DNA from: Streptomyces sp. TRM70350
GTDB lineage: Bacteria; Actinomycetota; Actinomycetes; Streptomycetales; Streptomycetaceae
Direction: 5' to 3'
Assembly: GCF_019219825.1 (NCBI RefSeq)
Contig: NZ_JAHUXH010000023.1
Span: 62,001 to 126,000 of the forward strand
DNA: 64,000 bases
Made by a program: the position numbers and the translations under genes. Shown here in pieces: positions 41,728-48,507 of the stretch (its first letter is position 1; each line of letters opens with the position of its first letter). The notes beneath the pieces are model-generated. The model saw only the letters and a program-made list of their open reading frames with translations. It ran no database searches and had not been told where the DNA came from.

Positions 41728-42423
41728 GTGGGAGGAGTAGTTCATACGCTGAGCGAGGCCGAGAGCTTGGAGGTGACGCCACAGCCTTCGCTCACCGGCG
41801 AGCCACGTGCTCACTGCGCCGACTCCCGCGTCAAGCGCATGCTGGACCTCGTGCTCTCCGCGCTTTTGCTGGTCGCCTTTCTGCCTCTGATGGTGCTCAT
41901 CTCTCTCGTGGTGGCCGTCAGCAGTGCGGGACCCGTCATCTACCGGCAGAGCCGGGACGGCTTGGGCGAACGGCCGTTCACCGTCCTGAAGTTCCGCACC
42001 ATGTACGCCAATTCGACCGTGGACCTGGCGGAGTTGCTGCTGGCGGACGGCAGGGCGATGTCCATCTGCGCCAAACCACGGCACGATCCGCGCATCACGC
42101 CGGTCGGCCGTCTGCTGCGCAAGACCTCACTGGACGAACTTCCTCAGCTGATCAACGTGCTCCGGGGCGAGATGTCGCTGGTGGGGCCGCGCCCCAACCT
42201 GCGCCCCGAGAACCAGACGCTGCCCTCGGAGGACCGGGCGAAGCGGCTGTCCGTCAAGCCGGGCATGACGGGGCTGTGGCAGGTCTCGGGCCGCTCCAGC
42301 ACCACGGCCGACGAGGCGATCCGGCTCGACCTGCGGTACGTCGACCAGTGGAGCCTGCAGTTGGATTTGCTCATCCTCCTGCGCACGCTGCCCGCCGTCC
42401 TCAGAACGCGCAATGCGCGGTGA
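41728..42423 (+). CDS. initiating undecaprenyl-phosphate sugar-1-phosphate transferase
   Basis: A 231-aa membrane-bound phosphoglycosyl transferase of the WcaJ/WbaP small catalytic domain type. One N-terminal hydrophobic segment (KRMLDLVLSALLLVAFLPLM) is followed by TVLKFRTMY, LRKTSLDELPQL, LVGPRPNL and KPGMTGLWQVSGRS, including the Asp-Glu catalytic dyad. Starts assembly by loading the first sugar-phosphate on the lipid carrier. GTG start with GGAGGAG 7 nt upstream. Overlaps the next gene by 11 bp. Confidence 0.93.
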   Translation: MGGVVHTLSEAESLEVTPQPSLTGEPRAHCADSRVKRMLDLVLSALLLVAFLPLMVLISLVVAVSSAGPVIYRQSRDGLGERPFTVLKFRTMYANSTVDLAELLLADGRAMSICAKPRHDPRITPVGRLLRKTSLDELPQLINVLRGEMSLVGPRPNLRPENQTLPSEDRAKRLSVKPGMTGLWQVSGRSSTTADEAIRLDLRYVDQWSLQLDLLILLRTLPAVLRTRNAR

Positions 42424-43516
42424 CCCGGGCAGGACGGCGGAGGGCGGAAGGCGGCCCACTGTCCTGCATGTCGCGGAGGCGTGGGGCGGCGGGGTGCAGA
42501 CGGCGGTCCGCGACTACGTGCGATCCGTTCCGGAGGTACGGCACCTGCTGCTGATGTCCGAGCGCGCCGACTGCCAGATCACTGACACGGACGCGCTCTT
42601 CGACGGGGTGTGGCGGATGCCGTCCGGCCACTTCGCACGCGTCCGCGACGTGGGGCGGCTGTTCCGCAGGCTCCGGCCGGACGTGGTCCACGCCCACTCC
42701 TCCCTGGCGGGGGCTTATGTGCGCCTCGCCCCCTCCGTGCCGACGGAGCGCATCGTCTACACCCCGCACTGCTACGCGATGGAGCGCGGCGACCTCGCGC
42801 GGCACGCCGTGGCGGCGGTGCAGGCGGTCGAGCGTGTGCTGTCCCGGCGTACCGGCACCGTGGCGGGTGTCAGCCCCCGTGAGGTCGAACTCGCCCGCTC
42901 CCTGCGCAAGCGCCAGCGGGCCGTCCACGTACCCAACCTGGTGCCCCGTCAGGACGCCACGGCCGTCCCGCTGCGGCCGCGGGCAGAAGCCGCGGTACGC
43001 ACCGGCGACTTCGGCAGCCTGCCGCCTCGGACGGTTGCCGCCGTCGGCAGGCTGTGCCCGCAGAAGGACCCCGCCTTCTTCGCGGAAGCGGCTGCCGAAG
43101 GGCGGCGGCTGATGCCGTCGAGCCATTGGTTCTGGCTCGGCGGCGGCGACCCCGCCCACCGGGAGCGACTGGAGCGGGCCGGTGTCACGGTCACCGGGTG
43201 GCTGGACCACCGCTCCCTGCAGCGACTGCTCGGTCAGGTGGACGTGTACGCGCACACCGCCCTGTGGGAGGGAGCGCCGATGACGCTCCTGGAGGCGGTG
43301 GGGCTGGGGCGGCCGGTGGTGGCGCGGCGCATCCCGGCCCTGGAGTCCCTGGGCCTGACCGGCCTGGTCGACACACCGCGACATCTGGCGGCAGCGGCCA
43401 TCGCTGTGCTCACGCACGGTCCCGGCGAGAAGAACGACGTGCGGCTGGCCGAACTGTTCGCGGAGCACACCCGGGAGCGTCAGCGCATGATGTTGCGGTA
43501 CGCGTACGGCCAGTGA
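42413..43516 (+). CDS. GT4-like glycosyltransferase
   Basis: A 367-aa GT-B enzyme: VLHVAEAWGGGVQTAVRDYV, VVHAHSSLAGAYVRLA, VYTPHCYAMERG, AAVGRLCPQKDP, and AHTALWEGAPMTLLEAVGLG with the E-x7-E nucleotide-sugar motif. Likely adds the second sugar of the repeat unit. Its ATG lies inside the end of the sugar transferase gene, so the two are coupled. Confidence 0.92.
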   Translation: MRGDPGRTAEGGRRPTVLHVAEAWGGGVQTAVRDYVRSVPEVRHLLLMSERADCQITDTDALFDGVWRMPSGHFARVRDVGRLFRRLRPDVVHAHSSLAGAYVRLAPSVPTERIVYTPHCYAMERGDLARHAVAAVQAVERVLSRRTGTVAGVSPREVELARSLRKRQRAVHVPNLVPRQDATAVPLRPRAEAAVRTGDFGSLPPRTVAAVGRLCPQKDPAFFAEAAAEGRRLMPSSHWFWLGGGDPAHRERLERAGVTVTGWLDHRSLQRLLGQVDVYAHTALWEGAPMTLLEAVGLGRPVVARRIPALESLGLTGLVDTPRHLAAAAIAVLTHGPGEKNDVRLAELFAEHTRERQRMMLRYAYGQ

Positions 43517-43528
43517 CGGAGTCGGTTC

Positions 43529-43558
43529 GGGCCCTGTGCCGGCTGCGGCACAGGGCCC
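43529..43558. terminator. bidirectional terminator between convergent glycosyltransferases
   Basis: GGGCCCTGTGCCG (43529-43541), loop GCTG, and the perfect 13-bp complement to 43558. An outer GTGACGGAG / CTCCGTCAC pair adds a second stem. It serves genes ending at 43516 (plus) and 43574 (minus). Confidence 0.9.
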
Positions 43559-43573
43559 GTCGTTCGCGCTCCG

Positions 43574-44758
43574 TCACGTGGTGATGGACTCCCTGCTCTG
43601 GCTGGGTACGACGACCGGCGTGGTGACGATGCCGAGCAGTTCGCGGTACACATCGATCACCGCGTCCGTGGCCCGCTGTACGTCGTGCTCGGCGAGCACA
43701 TGGGCGCGGCCCTGTGCGCCCAGCGCCGCGCGCAGCGGGGCCCGGCGCAACAACGCCGTCAGCGCCCGCGCCAGCGCGTCGGGGTGCTCGGGCGGCACCA
43801 GGCAATGCGGCAGATGACCGAACGGCAGGCTCTCACGCGCTCCGTCCACGTCCGTGACGAGGACGGGCCGGGCGCACGCCATGGCCTCCAGGGGGACGAG
43901 CGCCATGCCCTCCCAGCGGGACGGCAGGACCACGACGTCGGCGGCCCGGTACCAGGGGGCGGGGTCGGGTGCCGTGCCGGCGAACTCCACCGACGCGGGC
44001 GCAGCAGCGTGCAGGCGGTCCGCGTCCGGGCCGTCGCCGACCAGCACCAGCCGGGCGGCGGGCAGTTGCCGCACGACGGCGGGCCAGGCCTGAAGGAGCA
44101 CGTCCTGGCCCTTCTGGCGGCACAGCCGTCCCACGCACACGACGAGGGGGCCCGCCGCGGTCCGAGCGCTGATCCCCTCCGGCCGGAACCTGCGTGTGTC
44201 GACGCCGTTGGGGATCACCTGCCAGTGGGCGGTGATGCCATGCTGCTCGCCGGTACGCCGTTCCGCCTCGCTCACGCACAGGACGCGCGCCGTCCATCGC
44301 GCCCCGAACCGCTCCCACCACACAGCCGCGTCGGCCAGATTTCCGTCCACGGCCTCGAACGACCATGCGTGTGGCTGAAAGACGGTCGGGAGCCGGCCGC
44401 GCACCGCAAGCCGGGCAGCGAGGCCCGCCTTCGCGCTGTGCGCGTGCACCACGTCGGGCCGCACGGCACGCACGAGTCGCGCCAGCCGCCGTACCTCGCC
44501 CGGGAGCCGGCGCCCCGGTGCGCGGGTCGCCTCCCAGGGGATCACCGTGCAACCCGTCGCACGTAGTGCGTCCGTCAGCGTGCCCCCCGACGGGCAGGCC
44601 ACGGTGACCCGCAGCCCCGCGGCGCGCTGCCGTGCCGCCAGGTCCGCCACGAGCCGGGCGACACCGCCCTCGACCGGCTGGGTGACGTGCAGGACGTGCG
44701 GCTCATGTGCTGCGGACGGCGCCGCACGGTCCGGGACGGGTCCCAGGGAAATGCGCAT
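43574..44758 (-). CDS. GT4 glycosyltransferase
   Basis: A 394-aa GT-B enzyme with HVLHVTQPVEGGVARLVADL at the N-terminus, VVHAHSAKAGLAARLA, FQPHAWSFEAV, VIPNGVDTRRF, VCVGRLCRQKGQDVLL, and PSRWEGMALVPLEAMACARP carrying the E-x7-E motif. Acts in the cytoplasm on the lipid-linked glycan. Convergent with the other pair; transcribed from its own promoter with the shared element at 44827-44850 upstream. Confidence 0.92.
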   Translation of the reverse strand: MRISLGPVPDRAAPSAAHEPHVLHVTQPVEGGVARLVADLAARQRAAGLRVTVACPSGGTLTDALRATGCTVIPWEATRAPGRRLPGEVRRLARLVRAVRPDVVHAHSAKAGLAARLAVRGRLPTVFQPHAWSFEAVDGNLADAAVWWERFGARWTARVLCVSEAERRTGEQHGITAHWQVIPNGVDTRRFRPEGISARTAAGPLVVCVGRLCRQKGQDVLLQAWPAVVRQLPAARLVLVGDGPDADRLHAAAPASVEFAGTAPDPAPWYRAADVVVLPSRWEGMALVPLEAMACARPVLVTDVDGARESLPFGHLPHCLVPPEHPDALARALTALLRRAPLRAALGAQGRAHVLAEHDVQRATDAVIDVYRELLGIVTTPVVVPSQSRESITT

Positions 44759-44826
44759 GACCGAGGCTTCCCTTCATAAAATCCGCCGGATTCGGACGAC
44801 CACACTAGTCGCTTATCCGCACTTGT

Positions 44827-44850
44827 CTGAGGAACCGTCGGCTGTGTCGG
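44827..44850. promoter_or_regulatory. shared 24-nt element, copy 2
   Basis: CTGAGGAACCGTCGGC then TGTGTCGG matches 41505-41528 at 18 of 24 positions, and TATCCGCA lies in the same relative place just upstream in both. It stands 69 bp before a glycosyltransferase start; the other copy is 154 bp before the ligase start, in the same orientation relative to the gene. Candidate common operator. Confidence 0.45.
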
Positions 44851-45013
44851 GAGGTCTGCGGTACACCGATGGAGGAAACGGCAGATAATCCGACGGGAGC
44901 AGGTCTTTTCGTATGAGTTCCGGGAACTTGTCGGCGGCGGGGTTTCCCGTGGCGCTCCTGTCTCGTTAGCCGGGGGAACTGAGATCCCAGACACCCGCGA
45001 AGAAAGGAACAGC

Positions 45014-45337
45014 ATGAAGAGTCTGAAGGCTGCCGTCCTCGTTGTCGGCACTCTTGCCATCGCAGGCACCGCGGCGCCCGCTCTTGCGGCGGACCTGCCG
45101 GCGCAGGGCCTCATCGAGGAGGGGAAGACGGTGGCCCGCGCGCTCCCCCAGGCAGCCGAGGTCCCGACGGGTCAGGTGGCCAACGACGTCAAGCACGCGG
45201 CGGAGGGCGTGAAGCGGTCGGGTGTCGTGAAGACCCCCGTCTTCGGCGGCGCCCTGCCGAACCCCCTCAACGGCAAGAACCCCATCAACGGCAAGATGCC
45301 TGGCAAGCTGCCTGCCCGGCTTCACGTCGCCGAGTAG
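45014..45337 (+). CDS. small secreted protein, 107 aa
   Basis: Signal peptide MKSLKAAVLVVGTLAIAGTA cleaved near PALAAD; mature part LPAQGLIEEGKTVARALPQA...NDVKHAAEGVKRSG...NPLNGKNPINGKMPGKLPAR. Cys-free, Lys-rich, with short NG-K repeats at the end. AAAGGAAC lies 7 nt before the ATG. No known family recognised. A 12-bp stem terminator follows directly, so it is monocistronic. Confidence 0.83.
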   Translation: MKSLKAAVLVVGTLAIAGTAAPALAADLPAQGLIEEGKTVARALPQAAEVPTGQVANDVKHAAEGVKRSGVVKTPVFGGALPNPLNGKNPINGKMPGKLPARLHVAE

Positions 45338-45361
45338 CGGACCACACCGGCACAGCGTTTC

Positions 45362-45392
45362 AGGTCGGCTCCGTAGTGATCGGAGCCGACCT
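45362..45392 (+). terminator. intrinsic terminator
   Basis: AGGTCGGCTCCG, 7-nt loop, CGGAGCCGACCT, then TTGG; a 12-bp perfect stem 25 bp after the stop codon. Confidence 0.88.
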
Positions 45393-45511
45393 TTGGCGTA
45401 TTCAGGCTTCGGCGTATTCAGGTTCAGTATGCGTCGCGGAAAGGGCGGAAAGGGCGGAAAGGCCGGTGGCGGCCCGCCGACACTCGGCGGACCGCCAGGG
45501 TGAGGCAATGC

Positions 45512-45832
45512 TCAGAACAGCAGGCCGCCCGCGTACGGGGCGTTCTGCGACTGGTCGACGGTCGCGGTGTTGCACGCGGCGTAGTGCGAGTTCGGCGCAA
45601 CGACGCCGCCGAGCACGGCACCGTTGGACCACGGCGCGATGCAGCGGCCGTCGATCAGGGAACCGTTGACGACGGCGAGCCCCTGCTGAGGGGCGTTGAC
45701 GACGATCGGGGACTGCGAAAAGCCGTCGCCACCGGTGGCGGTGGTGTTGTTGCCGTCGGCCGCAGCGGTGCCGGCAGCCGCGAGGACGATGCCCGCAGCC
45801 AGGGTGGAGAGGGCCGTAACCTTGTTACGCAT
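45512..45832 (-). CDS. small secreted protein, APWSNG/NSHYAACN family, copy 1
   Basis: A 106-aa protein: signal peptide MRNKVTALSTLAAGIVLAAA cleaved near TAAADG, then GGDGFSQSPIVVNAPQQG, NGSLIDGRCIAPWSNGAVLG, PNSHYAACNTATVDQSQN and PYAGGLLF. Two Cys. The mature region is about 80% identical to the next two genes. AAAGGCG upstream of the ATG at 45832. Family unknown; the VV-NG--C and C----Q-QN pattern distantly recalls rodlins, but I do not assign it. Confidence 0.85.
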   Translation of the reverse strand: MRNKVTALSTLAAGIVLAAAGTAAADGNNTTATGGDGFSQSPIVVNAPQQGLAVVNGSLIDGRCIAPWSNGAVLGGVVAPNSHYAACNTATVDQSQNAPYAGGLLF

Positions 45833-45875
45833 GAGAATGCGCCTTTCGGAAGAGGGCGATTGGGACGTCTCCCCC

Positions 45876-45894
45876 GCTCCGAATCGATCGGAGC
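45876..45894 (-). terminator. short hairpin after copy 2 of the APWSNG family
   Basis: GCTCCGA-ATCGA-TCGGAGC lies 11 bp past the stop of the gene at 45905. The same stem with a different 5-nt loop follows copy 3 (46263-46281). It could be an attenuator or processing hairpin within a tandem transcript. Confidence 0.5.
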
Positions 45895-45904
45895 GCAAGG
45901 AGGG

Positions 45905-46222
45905 TCAGAAGAGCAGGCCGCCGAGGTACGGGGCGTTCTGCGACTGGTCGATGGGCGCCGTGTTGCAGGCGGCGTAGTGCGAGTTCGGCGCATAGATGCC
46001 GCCCAGGACGGCACCGTTGGACCACGGCGCGACGCAGCGGAGGTCGACGAGCGTGCCGTTGGAGACGAGAGCGCCCTGCTGAGGTTCGTTCACGACGACC
46101 GGGGACGACGAGAAGCCGTCGCCTCCGGTGACGTCCGTGCAGTTGCATGCTGCGGCGACGCCACCGGCCGCCAGGACGATGCCCGCGGCGAAGGCGGATA
46201 CAGCCGTAACCTTCTTGCGCAT
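45905..46222 (-). CDS. small secreted protein, APWSNG/NSHYAACN family, copy 2
   Basis: A 105-aa paralog: signal peptide MRKKVTAVSAFAAGIVLAAG, then CNCTDVTGGDGFSSSPVVVN, NGTLVDLRCVAPWSNG, GGIYAPNSHYAACNTA and PYLGGLLF. Unlike its neighbours it has an extra CNC motif at the mature N-terminus, so four Cys in total. GGAAAGG precedes the ATG at 46222. The three genes stand head to tail with 65-72-bp gaps. Confidence 0.85.
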   Translation of the reverse strand: MRKKVTAVSAFAAGIVLAAGGVAAACNCTDVTGGDGFSSSPVVVNEPQQGALVSNGTLVDLRCVAPWSNGAVLGGIYAPNSHYAACNTAPIDQSQNAPYLGGLLF

Positions 46223-46262
46223 GAGATGGCCTTTCCGGGCTGCGTTGTAAGGATGTTCACCT

Positions 46263-46281
46263 GCTCCGAACAACTCGGAGC
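46263..46281 (-). terminator. short hairpin after copy 3 of the APWSNG family
   Basis: GCTCCGA-ACAAC-TCGGAGC, 7 bp beyond the stop of the gene at 46288; same stem as 45876-45894. Confidence 0.5.
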
Positions 46282-46287
46282 CGGGGG

Positions 46288-46608
46288 TCAGAACAGCAGG
46301 CCGCCCGCGTACGGGGAGTTCTGCGACTGGTCGACCGTTGCCGTGTTGCAGGCGGCGTAGTGCGAGTTCGGCGCAGCGACGCCGCCGAGGACGGAACCGT
46401 TCGACCACGGCGCGATGCAGCGCCCATCGACGAGCGTGCCGTTGACGACGAGAACGCCTTGCTGAGGGGCATTCACGACGACCGGGGACGACGAAAATCC
46501 TTTACCGCCGGTGACGTTGGTGTTGTCCGAGTGGGCGGTGGCTACGCCGGCGCTGCCGCAGACAGCGCCAAGGGTGAGGGCGGTGACAACCGCGAACTTC
46601 CTGGTCAA
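46288..46608 (-). CDS. small secreted protein, APWSNG/NSHYAACN family, copy 3
   Basis: A 106-aa paralog: signal peptide (TTG-encoded M)TRKFAVVTALTLGAVCGSAG cleaved near ATAHS, then GGKGFSSSPVVVNAPQQG, NGTLVDGRCIAPWSNGSV, PNSHYAACNTATVDQSQN, SPYAGGLLF. The start is TTG at 46608 with AAAGGAACCGAG upstream; no ATG is available in frame. It heads the tandem array. Confidence 0.83.
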   Translation of the reverse strand: MTRKFAVVTALTLGAVCGSAGVATAHSDNTNVTGGKGFSSSPVVVNAPQQGVLVVNGTLVDGRCIAPWSNGSVLGGVAAPNSHYAACNTATVDQSQNSPYAGGLLF

Positions 46609-47042
46609 CTCGGTTCCTTTCTGGATCCACGGTAGAGCCCGCTTACATAACAGGAAACCGAAATTTGTGACTAAAGGTCACGCGGAAACCGCCCATACGG
46701 GGCAGATTCCATCGGATGGCGGAATGATTCGTGCACCGAGAACGGCAAGGAATCGGTACGGCGCATCAGAGGCCGGAGTGCACGCCGACATGCGTCCGGC
46801 CCACTGGCAAGGAGGAATCCAGTGGGCCGGACAGGTTTTGAGGCAGGCCCCGCGCGGCGTCGGACCGCCGAGTGGGTGCGAAGCTGCGGGGCCGGATCAG
46901 CCTCGGGGCCTGTGCCTTCGAGGCGCCGGACGGGGGCCGGACCAGGGCCGTCATGGGGCCGATCCGTCCCGCGACACTGCGGTGTCAGTCTCCGGCTGCC
47001 GAGAACCGGATCAGAGGGTCAGAATTCCGAGCGTTTTTCGCG
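46609..47042. other. 434-bp intergenic region with a 14-bp stem hairpin
   Basis: The left part holds the promoter of the three-gene array. At 46794-46832 GTCCGGCCCACTGG and its perfect complement enclose an 11-nt loop that contains AAGGAGGAAT, a ribosome-site-like sequence, and are followed by AGGTTTTG. No gene is supported on either strand around it; it may terminate the minus-strand gene at 47043 from a distance. Confidence 0.5.
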
Positions 47043-47435
47043 TCATCCCCGATTGAACAGGCTACCGACCCCGGCGCTGGTCGGCGCATTCAGCGGGCGG
47101 ATCTGAAATTCCCCGGTTCCGACCGGGTTGTTCACCGGAATCGCGGGCTTCTTGGCGCCACCACGGCTGACACCGTCCAGGTACACACCGGAGATCTTCC
47201 CGGTCTTCTTCTCGTCGAACGCGCTGCCCTTCGTGATGTTGCCGTTGCGGGCCAGCCGCGTCACGGTGTCGGCCGCGGGCACGAGCGCCGGAGTCACCTC
47301 GGTCTGGGACATGAGGCCGAGCGGACCGGTTTCGCGGACAGGTGCCTTGTCGGCCGCCGACGCCGCGACGGCGGAGCCACCCACAAGCCCCGCGCCGACA
47401 GCCAGCGCCGCAGTTGTGAAAACTGCCTTCTTCAT
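47043..47435 (-). CDS. small secreted protein, 130 aa
   Basis: Signal peptide MKKAVFTTAALAVGAGLVGG cleaved near AASAAD; mature part includes GPLGLMSQTEVTPAL, KKTGKISGVYLDGVSRGG and the C-terminal FQIRPLNAPTSAGVGSLF. No Cys. GAGGTGA lies 5 nt before the ATG. No known domain; similar small exported proteins are common in Streptomyces. It stands alone on the minus strand between the APWSNG array and the ABC genes. Confidence 0.83.
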   Translation of the reverse strand: MKKAVFTTAALAVGAGLVGGSAVAASAADKAPVRETGPLGLMSQTEVTPALVPAADTVTRLARNGNITKGSAFDEKKTGKISGVYLDGVSRGGAKKPAIPVNNPVGTGEFQIRPLNAPTSAGVGSLFNRG

Positions 47436-47628
47436 GATTCACCTCACGTGTAAGTCATCCCTGATCCGACAGACGGAGAACATAGCAGTCCGGGATCCGC
47501 CCGAAGCAATGCACTACTCCATACGCATGAATGCCGCGGGAGTGAAGGAGCGCATTTCTCGGAATTCTTCAGAGGGATATGGGATACACATCTGGTCGGC
47601 GAATCCATTGATCATAAAATTGCGTCCG

Positions 47629-48507
47629 CTACGACACCACGTCCTTGCGGGCGAACCCGCGGAAGGCCAGGGCGAACAGCACCAGCGCGTACGTCAGGGA
47701 AATCGCGGTGCCCTGGATCATGCCGGACCACTGTGGTTCGGGCTGTACGGCGTCCGCCCAGGCGAACTGCCAGTGCGCGGGCAGGAAGTGACGCCAGTCG
47801 CCGAGGGCGGTGACCGCGTCGAGGACGTTGCCGACGATGGTCAGGCCGACCGCGCCGCCGACCGCGCCGAGCGGCGCGTCCGTCCTGGTGGACAGCCAGA
47901 ACGCCAGCCCCGCGGTGACCAGTTGGGACACGAAGATGTACGCCACGACCACCACCAGCCGCTGCGCCGCCGTGCCCGCGTCGAGCACGCCGCCGGTGGG
48001 GATCTGCAGCGGGCCCCAGCCGTAGGCGGCGATGCCGACGGCCAGCGCGACGATCGGCAGCAGCACCATGGCGGCCAGGCTGAGGCCGAGTCCGACGACG
48101 AGCTTGGACCACAGCAGCCTCGCCCGGGGCACGGGAGCGGCGAGCAGATAGCGCAGGGAGGACCAGCCGGCCTCGGAGGCGACGGTGTCCCCGCAGAACA
48201 GGGCGACCGGGATGACCAGCAGGAAGCCCGCCGACACGAACAGGTTCACCGCGGCGAAGTTGGCCGCCGACGCGGTGGCCGTGTCCATCAGCGTGATCCG
48301 GTCGCCGCCGCCGTCCGGCTCGCCGCCGATCGCGAAGGCGGCGACCAGGACGAAGGGCAGGACGGCGAGGATGCCGAACATGACCAGTGTGCGGCGCCGC
48401 TTGAGCTGGCGGACCAGCTCGACCCTCAGGGGCAGCGTGCGGCCCGCCCGGTAGCCGGAGGCGGTTTCTTTGGAGTCCGTGCGCTCGGTGAGCGTGCTGC
48501 CGCTCAT
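47629..48507 (-). CDS. ABC transporter permease
   Basis: A 292-aa ABC-2-type permease with six hydrophobic helices (RTLVMFGILAVLPFVLVAAF first; LVLFALAFRGFARKDVVS last) and cytoplasmic SSLRYLLAAPVPRARLL. Its ATG overlaps the stop of the hydrolase-ATPase fusion gene (ATGA). Together they form an exporter of the drug or lipid type; the cargo is unknown. Confidence 0.9.
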   Translation of the reverse strand: MSGSTLTERTDSKETASGYRAGRTLPLRVELVRQLKRRRTLVMFGILAVLPFVLVAAFAIGGEPDGGGDRITLMDTATASAANFAAVNLFVSAGFLLVIPVALFCGDTVASEAGWSSLRYLLAAPVPRARLLWSKLVVGLGLSLAAMVLLPIVALAVGIAAYGWGPLQIPTGGVLDAGTAAQRLVVVVAYIFVSQLVTAGLAFWLSTRTDAPLGAVGGAVGLTIVGNVLDAVTALGDWRHFLPAHWQFAWADAVQPEPQWSGMIQGTAISLTYALVLFALAFRGFARKDVVS

